In this document: positions 25,166-34,474 of the stretch, in pieces
Layout: the number at the start of each line of letters is the position of its first letter
How positions within the stretch are numbered: the stretch's first letter is position 1
NCBI GenBank assembly: GCA_001580565.1
Contig: LRBF01000060.1
Location: forward strand, 62,001-126,000
From: Caballeronia megalochromosomata
Lineage (GTDB): Bacteria > Pseudomonadota > Gammaproteobacteria > Burkholderiales > Burkholderiaceae
Direction: 5' to 3'
Length of the DNA: 64,000 bases
Program-made: the position numbers and the translations under genes
Notes under the pieces: generated by a model
Databases searched by the model: none
Told to the model about the DNA's origin: nothing
What the model saw: only the letters and a program-made list of their open reading frames with translations

Positions 25166-26203
25166 TTAGGTGCGAGCCGAGCCGCGTTGACGGTAACGAT
25201 CGAGCGCCACCGCGCCGATGATCACGAGGCCCTTGATGATGTACTGCCAGATATCCGACACGCCGAGCAGCACGAGGCCGTTGGTCAGCACCGCGATGAT
25301 GAGCGCGCCCACCAGCGTGCCGACGATCGAACCCACACCGCCGACGAAGCTCGTGCCGCCGAGAATCACCGCGGCGATCGCATCGAGTTCATACGACTGG
25401 CCGAGCTGCAGACCGTTCGCGGCGTAAAGACGCGCGGCGGACATCACGGCGCCGAGACCCGCGAGCAAGCCCGAGATCGCGTAGACGAAGAGCTGGATGC
25501 CCCACACCTTGATACCCGAAAGACGCGCCGCCTCCGGATTGCCGCCGACCGAATAGATGCGCAGGCCGAGCACCGTGCGGCGCAGGACGAACCACGACAC
25601 GATCACGACGAGCAGCGCGATGATCACGAGCCAGGGCACGCCGAGGAGCGTGTCGTTGCCGATGAACGCGAACGACAGTTGCGGATTGAAGATGGTCGTG
25701 TCGTGGCCGATCAGCCGCGCAATGCCGCGCACCGCGGTGAGCGAGCCGAGCGTCACGATGAACGGCGGCAGTCTCAGGAGCGCGATCAGGAGGCCGTTGA
25801 CGACGCCGAAGCCGAGACCGACTGCGAGCGCGGCCGGAATGCCGAGCCATCCCCAGCCCGGGATATTCGACGCGAGCAGCGCGGTGACCGCCGCCGCCGA
25901 GAGCACCGAACCGACCGACAGGTCGATGCCGCCCGTGAGAATCACGAAGGTCATGCCGGCCGCGAGCACGATGTTGATCGAGGCCTGCTGCGTGACGATC
26001 GACAGGTTCTGGAAGCTGAAGAACCCGTCCGTCACGATGCCGAAGCCGATGCACAGCAGGATCAGCACCGGCAACATGCCCGCAGTTCGCATCAGCACCT
26101 GCATGCGTTCGCGATGCTCGATGCGGTTCTGCCGTTGCGTTGTGCTTTCCGCCTTCGCAACCGGCGTGGTGCCCGTGTCGTGGTGTTTCGTCGTGTTTGC
26201 CAT
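25166..26203 (-). CDS. Ribose-type ABC transporter permease, 345 aa
   Basis: The protein has a hydrophilic 40-residue N-terminus and then eight to ten membrane segments. The conserved BPD_transp_2 (RbsC) features include GGIDLSVGSVLSAAAVTALL and LRRTVLGLRIYSVGGNPEAARLSGI, the loop contacting the ATPase, then AVILGGTSFVGGVGSIVGTL. It forms the membrane channel of the sugar importer. It lies 25 bp downstream of the ATPase gene and 72 bp upstream of the binding-protein gene in one operon. The length is normal for the family. Confidence 0.93.
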   Translation of the reverse strand: MANTTKHHDTGTTPVAKAESTTQRQNRIEHRERMQVLMRTAGMLPVLILLCIGFGIVTDGFFSFQNLSIVTQQASINIVLAAGMTFVILTGGIDLSVGSVLSAAAVTALLASNIPGWGWLGIPAALAVGLGFGVVNGLLIALLRLPPFIVTLGSLTAVRGIARLIGHDTTIFNPQLSFAFIGNDTLLGVPWLVIIALLVVIVSWFVLRRTVLGLRIYSVGGNPEAARLSGIKVWGIQLFVYAISGLLAGLGAVMSAARLYAANGLQLGQSYELDAIAAVILGGTSFVGGVGSIVGTLVGALIIAVLTNGLVLLGVSDIWQYIIKGLVIIGAVALDRYRQRGSART

Positions 26204-26228
26204 GTCTCTCTCCAGATTCCTTGGTGTC

Positions 26229-27773
26229 TTAAGCCGCCTGATCGAGCGCGACCTTCGAGCCCGTCGCCAGTTCGATGATCCCTTCCTGCGAAATCGGCTT
26301 GCCGGAATGGCCGCCGAGTTCGCCCGCGATTTCGCCTTCGCGCATCACGAGCACGCGGTCCGCCACGCCGATGACTTCCGGCAGCTCGCTCGAGATGACG
26401 ATCACGCCGACGCCTGAGCGCGCGAGATCGTTGATGATTCGATAAATCTCCGACTTCGCGCCGATATCGACGCCGCGCGTCGGCTCGTCGAGGATCAGCA
26501 CGTCCGGCTTGGTTTCCAGGAGCCGCGACAGCAGCACCTTCTGCTGATTGCCGCCCGACAGCGCGCCCACGTTCACGCGCATGTTCGGCACGCGGATGGT
26601 GAGCGCGGCGATCGCGTCCTTGGCGCGCGTGTTGCCGCGCGGCAGATCCATCACGCCCGCTTTCGCATCGCGTCCGGCGACCGTGATGTTGATGTTGTCG
26701 CGCACGCTCATGTCGAGGAAGAGGCCCTGGCCCTTGCGGTCTTCGGTGAGATAGACGAGGCCCGCGTCGATTGCGTCGCGCGGCGTGCGCAGCTTCACCG
26801 GCTTGCCGTGCATCGACACTTCGCCGCGCGCCTTTTCCTCCGCGCCGAAGATGAGGCGCGCCAGCTCCGTGCGGCCCGCGCCGACGAGTCCCGCGATGCC
26901 CAGCACTTCGCCCTTGTGCAGATCGAGGCTGCAACCTTTCACGCGATTGTTGTCGGCGATATCGCGCACGGACAGCACGACGTTGCCCGGATCGTAAGGC
27001 GCGTGCTGCTTCTTGTAGAAGCCGGAGATGTCACGGCCGACCATCATCTTCACGAGGCTGTCGGCGGAGAGTTCCTCGCGCATCAGCGTGCCGACGTACG
27101 ATCCGTCGCGCAGCACCGAGACGCGGTCCGACAGCTCATAGATCTCGGCCATGCGGTGGCTGATGTAGATGATCGCGATGCCTTCCGCGCGCAGCGTGCG
27201 CACGAGTTCGAAGAGACGATCGGTTTCACGCGACGAAAGCGGCGTGGTCGGCTCGTCCATCACGAGGATGCGCGCATGGGCGTGCACGGCACGCGCGATT
27301 TCGACGAGTTGCCGCTCTGCGATGGACAGATCGCCGACGAGCGTATGCGGCTTGAAACTCGCGCCGAGGCGTTTGAGCACGCCCTCGCAGCCGCGCTCCA
27401 TGCCTTTGCGATCGACCAGTCTGCCGCGCCGCAACTCGCGCCCCGCGTGGATGTTCTCCGCGACGGAAAGATTCGGCGCGAGGCTCAGTTCCTGATAGAT
27501 CACCGCGACGCCGAGCGCGCGCGCAGCAAGCGGCCCGTCGATGGTGACCGGCTTGCCGTCGATGAGAATCTGGCCGCCCGCGTCGGCCTGATAGGCGCCC
27601 GACAGGATTTTCATCAGCGTGGACTTGCCCGCGCCGTTTTCGCCCATCAACGAATGCACTTCGCCAGGGTAGACGGACAGGCGCACGTCGTTGAGCGCGC
27701 GCACGCCGGGAAAGGTTTTGCTGATGCCGCGCATTTCCAGAAGCGGCGTTCGTGCGGAAGGGTCATGCGGCAT
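26229..27773 (-). CDS. Sugar ABC transporter ATP-binding protein (RbsA type, two ATPase domains), 514 aa
   Basis: The first ATPase half contains Walker [10 protein letters not shown], signature [14 protein letters not shown] and Walker [10 protein letters not shown]. The second half has the degenerate P-loop [10 protein letters not shown], signature [15 protein letters not shown] and Walker [13 protein letters not shown]. This double-domain design with one degenerate site is usual for RbsA/MglA/XylG proteins. It energises sugar import with the permease at 25166. The 5' end overlaps the ROK regulator gene by 11 bp, showing cotranscription. Confidence 0.94.
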   Translation of the reverse strand: MPHDPSARTPLLEMRGISKTFPGVRALNDVRLSVYPGEVHSLMGENGAGKSTLMKILSGAYQADAGGQILIDGKPVTIDGPLAARALGVAVIYQELSLAPNLSVAENIHAGRELRRGRLVDRKGMERGCEGVLKRLGASFKPHTLVGDLSIAERQLVEIARAVHAHARILVMDEPTTPLSSRETDRLFELVRTLRAEGIAIIYISHRMAEIYELSDRVSVLRDGSYVGTLMREELSADSLVKMMVGRDISGFYKKQHAPYDPGNVVLSVRDIADNNRVKGCSLDLHKGEVLGIAGLVGAGRTELARLIFGAEEKARGEVSMHGKPVKLRTPRDAIDAGLVYLTEDRKGQGLFLDMSVRDNINITVAGRDAKAGVMDLPRGNTRAKDAIAALTIRVPNMRVNVGALSGGNQQKVLLSRLLETKPDVLILDEPTRGVDIGAKSEIYRIINDLARSGVGVIVISSELPEVIGVADRVLVMREGEIAGELGGHSGKPISQEGIIELATGSKVALDQAA

Positions 27774-29028
27774 GGTTCACCTCTTGCGTTTTGAAGCCCG
27801 CGTGGCGAAAGGCCGCGCGCGGTGAGAAGTTGAAGAACATCGGCAGCGTGGCCGCGCCGATCGCGCCCGCATCCGGGCCGAAGGAGCCGCGCACGAGCGT
27901 CGGGGTGCCACGCGCTTCGGGCGCGTTGGCGGCGAGTGTCGTCGAGAGACGCTCGACGAGCTTGTCGAGCAGGCCGCCGTCGATGTCCGCATCGATCACG
28001 ACCATCGGCACGTCGAGCACGCAGAGCGTCGCGCGCAGGGCGGGCGCGAGCGCCTCGATGCAGTCGTCGATCCATTCGTCGACGGCGGGAAGATCCCGCT
28101 CGATGCACGCCTGCAGGTCGATGCGGTTGTCCGCCGCCGCGCCGCAGTAGTGGAGATGCCGCACGAGCGCATTCAGCGACGCGCGCGACAGCAGGATGTC
28201 CCACTGTCCCGTGGGCTGCGGCGCGGACGGCAGGCGGCTCGGCGGCACGGGAATCACGCCGATGTCGCCTGCATTGCCCGATGCGCCGCGCAGACAGTCG
28301 CCGTTGATCGCGATGCCGCCGCCGATCGCCGAGCCGAGAAAGAGATAAACGAAGTCGTCGCAGCGGCGGCCGTGGCCGTAGAAGAGTTCAGCGGTGGCGG
28401 CGGCGTTGCCGTCGTTTTCGCTGAACACGGGCAGCGACAGCGCGCGGCCGAGTTCATCGGCGAAATCGGTCTCGTCCCAGGCGCGGAAAGTTTCGGCGGG
28501 CAGGCCGAGTTCGCGCAGCCAGCTACCGAGATTGAACGGCTGCGCGATGCCGACGCCCGCCAGCCGCTCGCGCTCCGCCGGGGAGAGCAGATCGAGCATG
28601 TTTGCGATGTCGCGCCGCACGATCTCCAGCACCTCGGACGGATGCGGCAGCACGGCGTCGAGGGCGCTGCGCGCGAGCACGTCGCCGGCGAAATTCACGA
28701 GCACCGTCTCGATGCCCGTGCGATCCAGCCGCACGCCGATACCGAAGGCGCCGCGCGGATCGAGCCGGATCAGCGACGCGGGCTGGCCGCGCTGGCCTTC
28801 GAGACGGCGTCCGGTGTATTCGATCAGTCCCGCATTTTCCAGCGATTCGACAATGCTGCCGACCGCCGTGCTCGTCAGATTCGCGTGACGGGCGAGATCC
28901 GCTTTCGATGCCGGCTCGGCGCGCCGCAACGCCTGCAGCAGCAGGCGCTCGTTGTACCGGCGCACGGTTGCGGAGTTGCTTCCTCTGCCGCTTGGGGATT
29001 TCACGCGCTGTCTCCGAAGGACGGCCAT
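27763..29028 (-). CDS. ROK-family transcriptional regulator, 421 aa
   Basis: The N-terminal winged helix ([23 protein letters not shown], then [19 protein letters not shown]) is followed by the ROK sugar-kinase-like fold with [21 protein letters not shown] and [20 protein letters not shown]. The zinc-binding Cys cluster of sugar kinases (CxCGxxGC) is absent; the equivalent region reads [11 protein letters not shown], so this is a divergent regulator rather than a kinase. It heads the ABC transporter operon and probably represses it until its sugar appears. A 17-bp palindrome 19 bp upstream is its likely operator. Confidence 0.9.
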   Translation of the reverse strand: MAVLRRQRVKSPSGRGSNSATVRRYNERLLLQALRRAEPASKADLARHANLTSTAVGSIVESLENAGLIEYTGRRLEGQRGQPASLIRLDPRGAFGIGVRLDRTGIETVLVNFAGDVLARSALDAVLPHPSEVLEIVRRDIANMLDLLSPAERERLAGVGIAQPFNLGSWLRELGLPAETFRAWDETDFADELGRALSLPVFSENDGNAAATAELFYGHGRRCDDFVYLFLGSAIGGGIAINGDCLRGASGNAGDIGVIPVPPSRLPSAPQPTGQWDILLSRASLNALVRHLHYCGAAADNRIDLQACIERDLPAVDEWIDDCIEALAPALRATLCVLDVPMVVIDADIDGGLLDKLVERLSTTLAANAPEARGTPTLVRGSFGPDAGAIGAATLPMFFNFSPRAAFRHAGFKTQEVNHAA

Positions 29029-29046
29029 CGAGTCGCGGCCATTAAT

Positions 29047-29063
29047 TAAATCAAGTTGATTTA
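29047..29063. promoter_or_regulatory. 17-bp perfect palindrome, likely ROK operator
   Basis: TAAATCAAGTTGATTTA reads as two exact 8-bp half sites around a central G. It lies immediately upstream of the ROK regulator start (29028), in an AT-rich stretch inside otherwise GC-rich DNA. ROK regulators bind AT-rich palindromes, so autoregulation of the sugar operon is the natural inference. Confidence 0.65.
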
Positions 29064-29353
29064 TTTAAGACTGACGGCGCTTCGAAGTAAAGGAGGGAAA
29101 TCCCGGAGCTGCTTTTTTAAGCACGTTTTGAAGAGGCGATCGCATGACGCGCGATGCCCGATAGCCGCAAATCGCGGACCCGGTGCGTATCCACACTAGG
29201 CGATGCGAACGGGAGTGCCAAGGCGCGCGCCGATGTTTCCGGCGAGCTTACGAGCGGCGATAAACCAGCTTTCGACGGGCGGCGCGCGCGAAGCGTCGCG
29301 CGGATCGTTGTGCTATCGTCGGCGACACTTTTCGACACTTCCTTCGCCGTTTC

Positions 29354-29860
29354 ATGTTCTCGATCTCTCAGGCCACGCACGCCAGCAAGGCCGCGCAATA
29401 CGACGACCTGCTCCAGCAAGCCCGCGCGCTCATCGCCGATGAAACCGACTTCATCGCCAATGCCGCGAATTTTTCATCGCTCGTCTATCACACGCTGCCC
29501 GATCTGAACTGGTCCGGCTTCTATCTCTTCGATGGCACGGAGCTCGTCGTCGGGCCGTTTCAGGGCAAGCCTGCGTGTGTGCGCATCGCGCTCGGACGCG
29601 GCGTCTGCGGCACGGCGGCGCGCGAGCGTCGCACGCAGGTGGTGCCGGATGTGCATGCGTTTCCCGGGCATATCGCGTGCGATTCGGCGTCGCGCTCGGA
29701 GATCGTCGTGCCGCTCGTCGCGAGCGACGGCACGCTGATCGGCGTGTGGGATGTAGACAGCCCCGTGCCGAACCGCTTCGACGATGAAGACGCGCTCGGC
29801 ATGGAAGCGCTGTGCACGGCGTTCGTCGCGCTCGCGTGGGGCAAGCATAAGGAGCGCTGA
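29354..29860 (+). CDS. msrC: Free methionine-(R)-sulfoxide reductase (GAF domain), 168 aa
   Basis: This is a single GAF domain with the fRMsr features LNWSGFYLF, VVGPFQGKPACVRI, GRGVCGTAA, HIACDSASRSEIVVP and GVWDVDSP. Cys75, Cys85 and Cys109 have the same 10- and 24-residue spacing as the three redox cysteines of the E. coli enzyme, so catalysis is likely intact. It reduces free methionine-R-sulfoxide in the cytoplasm using thioredoxin, as part of oxidative-stress repair. The DUF302 gene follows after one base, suggesting an operon. The length is normal for the family. Confidence 0.92.
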   Translation: MFSISQATHASKAAQYDDLLQQARALIADETDFIANAANFSSLVYHTLPDLNWSGFYLFDGTELVVGPFQGKPACVRIALGRGVCGTAARERRTQVVPDVHAFPGHIACDSASRSEIVVPLVASDGTLIGVWDVDSPVPNRFDDEDALGMEALCTAFVALAWGKHKER

Positions 29861-29861
29861 C

Positions 29862-30260
29862 ATGTCCACGGGACTGGCCGACAACGGCGTCGTCACGATT
29901 GCGAGCGCGCACGGCGCCATCGCAACCGCCGACAAGCTCGAAGCGCTGATCCGCGCGCGCGGACTGATGCTTTTCGCGCGCATCGACTTCAGCGGCGACG
30001 CCGCGCGCGCCAACCTCACGATGCCGCCGAGCCAGTTGCTCGTGTTCGGCAATCCGCAGGCCGGCACGCCGCTCATGCAGGCCGTGCCGACCGCCGCGCT
30101 CGACCTGCCGCTCAAGGTGCTGTCATGGGAAGACGCCGACGGCCGCGCGTGGCTCTCCTATAACGCGACGGAATATCTGCGCGCGCGTCATGGACTCGAT
30201 GCGGACTTGATGAAGCCCGTCAACGGCGTGGCCGCGCTCGTGGAGGCGGCGGCGCGCTGA
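29862..30260 (+). CDS. DUF302-domain protein, 132 aa
   Basis: The DUF302 pattern is visible: TADKLEALIRARGLMLFARI, then PSQLLVFGNPQAGTPLM, the LDLPLKVLSWEDADG segment, and a final YLRARHGL. The fold is a small alpha/beta domain of unknown function, found alone or fused to stress and metal proteins. It has no signal peptide, unlike many DUF302 proteins. The ATG at 29862 begins one base after the stop of the methionine sulfoxide reductase gene, and AAGGAG stands upstream inside that gene, so the two are translationally linked. Confidence 0.85.
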   Translation: MSTGLADNGVVTIASAHGAIATADKLEALIRARGLMLFARIDFSGDAARANLTMPPSQLLVFGNPQAGTPLMQAVPTAALDLPLKVLSWEDADGRAWLSYNATEYLRARHGLDADLMKPVNGVAALVEAAAR

Positions 30261-30330
30261 CAATCTGGCGTCATCGGCGGCCGGACGCCTGCGTCTACAA
30301 TGAGACGTTTTCCATCCGTCTCAATATTCC

Positions 30331-31314
30331 ATGACGAGCCTTGCCCGCCGACGCCTGCTTGCCGCGTGCGCACTGAGCGCGTGCGGATTCGCGCGCGTGC
30401 GCGACGTGGCTGCGGCATCGGACAAGGCGACCGTCGCGCTCGTGATGAAGTCGCTGAACGATCCGTTCGTCGTGTCGATGATCGAAGGCGCGCGCAATTA
30501 CCAGCGGCATTACGCGTCGCAACTCGACCTCGCGACGAACGGCACGCTCACCGACAACGACGTGGCCGGGCAGATTCACATCGTCGAGACGCTCATCGAC
30601 GCGAAGGTCAACGCGATCGTCATCGCGCCCGCGGACTCGAAGGCGCTGTTGCCCGTGGCCGCGAAGGCGATTGCGGCGGGCATCATCGTGATCGCGATCG
30701 ACAATCCCTTCGACGAAGCCGCGCAGGACGCGGCGAACATCACGATTCCGTTCGTCGGGCCGGACAGCCGGCGCGGGGCGAAGCTCGTCGGCGCGTATCT
30801 CGGCTCGAAGCTGAAGGCGGGCGATGAGGTCGGCATCATCGAGGGGCCGTCGAACGATCTCAACGCGCAGCAGCGCACGGTCGGCTTCAAGGAAGCGCTG
30901 AGCGCGTCAGGCATGCGCATCGCCGATACGGACAGCGGCGACTGGACCGCGGAGAGCGGCAAGTCGATCGCGCTGCAGATGCTCTACGCGCATCCGGATG
31001 TGCGGGGCCTGCTGTGCGCGAACGACAACATTGCGATGGGCGCGATCGACGCGATCCGCATCGCCGGCAAAAAGGGCCGCGTGCTGGTGACGGGCTACAA
31101 CAACATCGAAGCCGTGCAGCCGATGCTCGATGACGGCCGCCTGCTCGCGACGGTCGAGCAGTTCGGCGCGCGGCAGGCGGTGTTCGGTGTGGATGTCGCG
31201 GTGAAGGCGCTGCTCGAAAAGCGGCGGCAAAGGGATTTGTCGCCGTATATGGAGACGCCGGTTCAACTGGTGACGAAGGGGCAGGCGAAAGGGTTCCGGT
31301 TCGGGGCGTCGTGA
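30331..31314 (+). CDS. Lone ribose-type sugar-binding periplasmic protein, 327 aa
   Basis: The N-terminus has a twin-Arg-like basic start (MTSLARRRLLAACALSACGF) and a hydrophobic signal region, then the type I periplasmic binding fold (ATVALVMKSLNDPFVVSMIEGA, VIAPADSKALLPVAAKA, CANDNIAMGAIDAI). It belongs with RbsB-like sugar-binding proteins. No permease or ATPase gene lies beside it; the nearest transporter (24146-27773) already has its own binding protein. It may serve that transporter, a distant one, or a sensor. The C-rich signal region could also mark a lipoprotein. Confidence 0.85.
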   Translation: MTSLARRRLLAACALSACGFARVRDVAAASDKATVALVMKSLNDPFVVSMIEGARNYQRHYASQLDLATNGTLTDNDVAGQIHIVETLIDAKVNAIVIAPADSKALLPVAAKAIAAGIIVIAIDNPFDEAAQDAANITIPFVGPDSRRGAKLVGAYLGSKLKAGDEVGIIEGPSNDLNAQQRTVGFKEALSASGMRIADTDSGDWTAESGKSIALQMLYAHPDVRGLLCANDNIAMGAIDAIRIAGKKGRVLVTGYNNIEAVQPMLDDGRLLATVEQFGARQAVFGVDVAVKALLEKRRQRDLSPYMETPVQLVTKGQAKGFRFGAS

Positions 31315-31321
31315 GACGGCT

Positions 31322-32515
31322 TCAGCTTGCCTGGCCCGCGTTCCCCAACAACCCCCGAGCCGCCAGACTCTGATACAACGCGCGCACGCCGAATGTCCAG
31401 GGCTCGATCTCGGTCGACAATCTCACCGTATTGACCAGCGCGCCGAGACTCGGCGTGGAGATCGTCACGACATCGCCGAGATGATGCGTGAAGCCACCGC
31501 CTTTGGTGTCGCGATCCTTGATCGGCGAGAACATCGTGCCGAGGAACAGCATGAAGCCGTCCGGATACTGATGATGCGCGCCATGCGTCTGCGTGACGAG
31601 ATCGGCCGGATCGCGGCTGATTTCGCTCATGTGACTCACGCCTTCGAGCACGAAGCCATCGTCCGCGCCCTCGATGCGCAGCGACACGCTCGTGCCGCGC
31701 ACCGAATCCAGCGTGAAGCGCTCGTCGAACAGGCGCACGAACGGTCCGATCGCGCACGACGCGTTGTTGTCCTTCGCCTTGCCGAGCAATAGCGCGCTGC
31801 GGCCCTCGATGTCGCGCAGATTCACATCGTTGCCGAGCGTCGCGCCCACGATCTCGCCGCGCGCATTCACCGCGAGCACGATCTCCGGCTCCGGGTTGTT
31901 CCATTGCGATGTCGGATAGAGGCCCACGTCCGCGCCGAACCCGACCGACGACATCGGCTGCGACTTCGAAAACACCTCCGCATCCGGCCCGATGCCGACT
32001 TCCATGTATTGCGACCACGCCCCGCGCCGCTCCAGTTCGGCCTTCAGCTTCGCGGCGCTTTCGGAACCCGGCTTGATCTTCGAGAGGTCCGCGCCGATCA
32101 GCTTGTTGATCGTGTCGCGCACTTCCTGCGCGCGGCTCGCGTCGCCGCCGGCCTGCTCCTCGATCACGCGCTCCAGCAGACTCACCGCGAACGTGACGCC
32201 GCACGCCTTCACCGCTTGCACGTCGCAGGGCGCGAGCAGACGAAGGCCGTCGGCGGAAGCGTCGAGCGTCGCCTGCAGCAGATCCTGAACGTTGCCGAGA
32301 TGCTCGCCTTCGGCGCTTCGGGCGATGTCGAGCGCATCGGCGCTGTCGAAGAGATCGGCGGTGGTCGGCGCGGCGCGCGTGATGTCGAACACTTCGCCCT
32401 TGCGCACCGCGACGACAGCGGGACCGTTCACGGGCGCGGGGCGCCAGACACGGCCGATCAGCACGGCATCGGCGAAATCTTCGGGCAGAAAGGAGGAGAC
32501 GTTGACGGTTTGCAT
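31322..32515 (-). CDS. Fumarylacetoacetate hydrolase-family protein, 397 aa
   Basis: The C-terminal half carries the FAH fold with metal ligands in NNPEPEIVLAVN and the motif GNDVNLRDIEGRS, plus GDVVTISTPSLG at the end. The N-terminal 150 residues are the extension seen in the roughly 390-residue subfamily that includes 2-keto-3-deoxy-sugar-acid dehydratases such as XylX. A role in sugar-acid breakdown is therefore likely, in keeping with nearby sugar transport genes, but the exact substrate is inferred. The start at 32515 (MQTVNVSSFLPEDFAD) is chosen because the upstream extension is Arg-rich. It is divergent from an IclR regulator. Confidence 0.82.
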   Translation of the reverse strand: MQTVNVSSFLPEDFADAVLIGRVWRPAPVNGPAVVAVRKGEVFDITRAAPTTADLFDSADALDIARSAEGEHLGNVQDLLQATLDASADGLRLLAPCDVQAVKACGVTFAVSLLERVIEEQAGGDASRAQEVRDTINKLIGADLSKIKPGSESAAKLKAELERRGAWSQYMEVGIGPDAEVFSKSQPMSSVGFGADVGLYPTSQWNNPEPEIVLAVNARGEIVGATLGNDVNLRDIEGRSALLLGKAKDNNASCAIGPFVRLFDERFTLDSVRGTSVSLRIEGADDGFVLEGVSHMSEISRDPADLVTQTHGAHHQYPDGFMLFLGTMFSPIKDRDTKGGGFTHHLGDVVTISTPSLGALVNTVRLSTEIEPWTFGVRALYQSLAARGLLGNAGQAS

Positions 32516-32592
32516 GAAGGCGAATGAAGGGCGGGAAAGGAAAGCCGATCGTAGCCCGCGTGCGTGGTGGTGTCCATCGGGTTGATTATTTA

Positions 32593-32606
32593 TCCAACCT
32601 GTTGGA
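32593..32606. promoter_or_regulatory. Palindrome between the FAH gene and iclR, likely IclR operator
   Basis: TCCAACCTGTTGGA consists of exact 6-bp half sites (TCCAAC and GTTGGA) around CT. It sits 10 bp upstream of the IclR-type regulator start and 77 bp upstream of the divergent FAH gene. IclR proteins bind such imperfect or perfect palindromes in divergent promoters. Confidence 0.55.
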
Positions 32607-32616
32607 ATATTCGCAC

Positions 32617-33363
32617 ATGGAAAAAACCTACGACGTCCCCGCGCTGCGCCGTGCGAGCGACATCCTCGAAGCGCTCGCCGCCGCCGCCAAACCGGTGCGC
32701 GCCGCGTCGCTCGCCGAGCAGACGGGACTTTCGCGCAGCACGCTTTATCTGATGCTCGAAACGCTCGCGCGCATGCAATGGATCGAAAAGCACGACGACG
32801 GCTACATGATCGGCGTGGGCCTGTTCGAGCTCGGCAACGCATATGTGCGCCACGACAAGCTGCAGGCCGCGTTTCGTGAGGGCGCGGGCGCGTTCATCAA
32901 CAAGCACAACGAGGTCGTGCAGCTCGCGGTGCTCGACGGCGGACAGGTGGTCTATATCGCGCGCGAGGACGCGCATCGTCCGGTGCGGCTCGTGTCCGAT
33001 CTCGGCTCGCGCTTGCCCGCGCATTGCTGCGCGCTCGGCAAGGCGCTATTGGCGGGCATGACCGATGAAGCCGCGATCGAGCGCCTTCCCGAGCGTCTCG
33101 AAGCGGTGACGCCGCGCACCATCACGCGGCGCGCGGCGTTGCTGCGCGAGCTTGCATCGATCCGCGCGAGCGGGCTCGCCGTCGAGCGCGAGGAAGCAGC
33201 CGTGGGTCTCGCGTGCTTCGCGGCCTATGTCGGGATGACGCCGGCGGGCAAGCGCGTCGCTGTGTCGACGAGCGTGCCGATCGGCCGGCTCGATCCGAAA
33301 CGTGAAAAGCAGATCTCGATCGGCATCGTCCAGCTAGCGGCTCACTTGCGCGGCGCGCTCTGA
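32617..33363 (+). CDS. IclR-family transcriptional regulator, 248 aa
   Basis: The N-terminal helix-turn-helix (RRASDILEALAAAAKPVRAA, then SLAEQTGLSRSTLYLMLETL) and C-terminal ligand domain (SRLPAHCCALGKALLAGM, GLAVEREEAAVGLACFAAYV) are typical of IclR. ATG 32617 (MEKTYDVPALRRAS) is chosen over the open frame from 32524. It is divergent from the FAH-family gene and probably controls it in response to a sugar-acid or aromatic metabolite. The last 22 bp overlap the end of the convergent stress-protein gene. Confidence 0.9.
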   Translation: MEKTYDVPALRRASDILEALAAAAKPVRAASLAEQTGLSRSTLYLMLETLARMQWIEKHDDGYMIGVGLFELGNAYVRHDKLQAAFREGAGAFINKHNEVVQLAVLDGGQVVYIAREDAHRPVRLVSDLGSRLPAHCCALGKALLAGMTDEAAIERLPERLEAVTPRTITRRAALLRELASIRASGLAVEREEAAVGLACFAAYVGMTPAGKRVAVSTSVPIGRLDPKREKQISIGIVQLAAHLRGAL

Positions 33364-33896
33364 CGATGCGACGCGCGCGCGTCCGTGCGGCCCGGCGACG
33401 TGGCGAAGCGCGCCTCGATCGATTCCATTTCCTTCTCAGCATGGAGCGGCGCGCTCGCGTGCGCCGCGATCAGCACGTCGCAGCGTGCGTGTGAGCAGAC
33501 CACGTCGCGCAGACGCGCTTCGCCGTGACGCCAGCCGGTGTCCGCTTCGCCGCCGAGCACGATGAGATCCGCGCCGACCGCCTTCGCCTCCTTCGCGATC
33601 AACGCCCCGACGCTGGTGCCGTCGAGCGGTTGCGTAACGCTGCGCGCGACGCCGTCGATGCCCGCGCTCTCGATCAGCCGCGCCGCATAACGTGTGACGG
33701 CGCGCGCGTGGTCCTCGATGACATCGAGCGTGTCGCCCGGACTGCTGTCGGCGGTGACGATGGCCCACCACGGTGTCTGATCCACGATATGCAGCGCCGT
33801 GAGCCGCGCGTTGCAGGCGCGGGCGCGCGTGATGGCGGTGGTCAGGGCGCTTTCGCTGAGGCTCGTGCCGACCTCGACGAGAATGTGCTTGTACAT
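33342..33896 (-). CDS. Universal stress protein (UspA family), 184 aa
   Basis: The N-terminus MYKHILVEVGTSLSESALTT and the segment GADLIVLGGEADTGWRHGEARLRDVV show the Usp Rossmann-like fold. The usual ATP-binding stretch G-x2-G-x9-G-S is not clear, since GGEADTGWRHGEARLRD replaces it, so nucleotide binding may be lost. A 35-residue charged tail extends beyond the domain. The product probably supports stress survival in the cytoplasm. It has its own promoter side at 33900-34025 and is convergent with iclR. Confidence 0.85.
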   Translation of the reverse strand: MYKHILVEVGTSLSESALTTAITRARACNARLTALHIVDQTPWWAIVTADSSPGDTLDVIEDHARAVTRYAARLIESAGIDGVARSVTQPLDGTSVGALIAKEAKAVGADLIVLGGEADTGWRHGEARLRDVVCSHARCDVLIAAHASAPLHAEKEMESIEARFATSPGRTDARASHRQSAPRK

Positions 33897-34025
33897 GATG
33901 GGTCTCCGGTGTGGTGTGCTCAGACCGGATGATCGGCGCGCAAAGTTAGCTGCAAATGAGCATGAGCCTGCATCTTTTACGAAGGAACTTAAACAATCGC
34001 GCGCGATGACGTAGTGAACGCAACA

Positions 34026-34265
34026 CTAGCGACGCCGCTTTTTCCAGTCGTAACCGGCGGGCGGATCGGCGACGCCCGGCTTGCCGACCGAATGCGGGTT
34101 TTCACTGCATAGCGTGATGAAGGCGATGTCCTCGCCCTCGCTCTGGCGCTTGCGCAGGCCTTCCGCGAAGCTCAGCGCGTCCGCGAGCGCATGTTCATCG
34201 AACCGTTTGAAGCATGCCGCCCCCTCGATATCAGGGTTGCCGCCGAGCCAATACACGACGAACAT
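34026..34265 (-). CDS. Small conserved hypothetical protein, 79 aa
   Basis: ATG 34265 has GAGAGG at suitable spacing. The product (MFVVYWLGGNPDIEGAACFK, then LADALSFAEGLRKRQSEG and DIAFITLCSENPHSVG) is a compact alpha/beta domain with a basic C-terminus (DWKKRRR). Proteins of this kind are common in Burkholderia but have no assigned role. It stands alone between a stress protein gene and a receiver-domain gene. Confidence 0.65.
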   Translation of the reverse strand: MFVVYWLGGNPDIEGAACFKRFDEHALADALSFAEGLRKRQSEGEDIAFITLCSENPHSVGKPGVADPPAGYDWKKRRR

Positions 34266-34474
34266 CGTTTAGCCTCTCGTTTGGGATGTGTGCACCATCG
34301 TCATGCAAGGCGATGAAGATCCTGCACGACGCCCGTGCATCGGCGTGCCGTGACAGCCACCGGGTATTCCCGAAGTGTAACGTCGGCGAGCCGCACGCCG
34401 CCTGACGCCGACTTCGGCGAGCCCGCGAGGGAATGATCGTTGCTCTCATCTCCATCCATTCCGAGGCCCAAACG

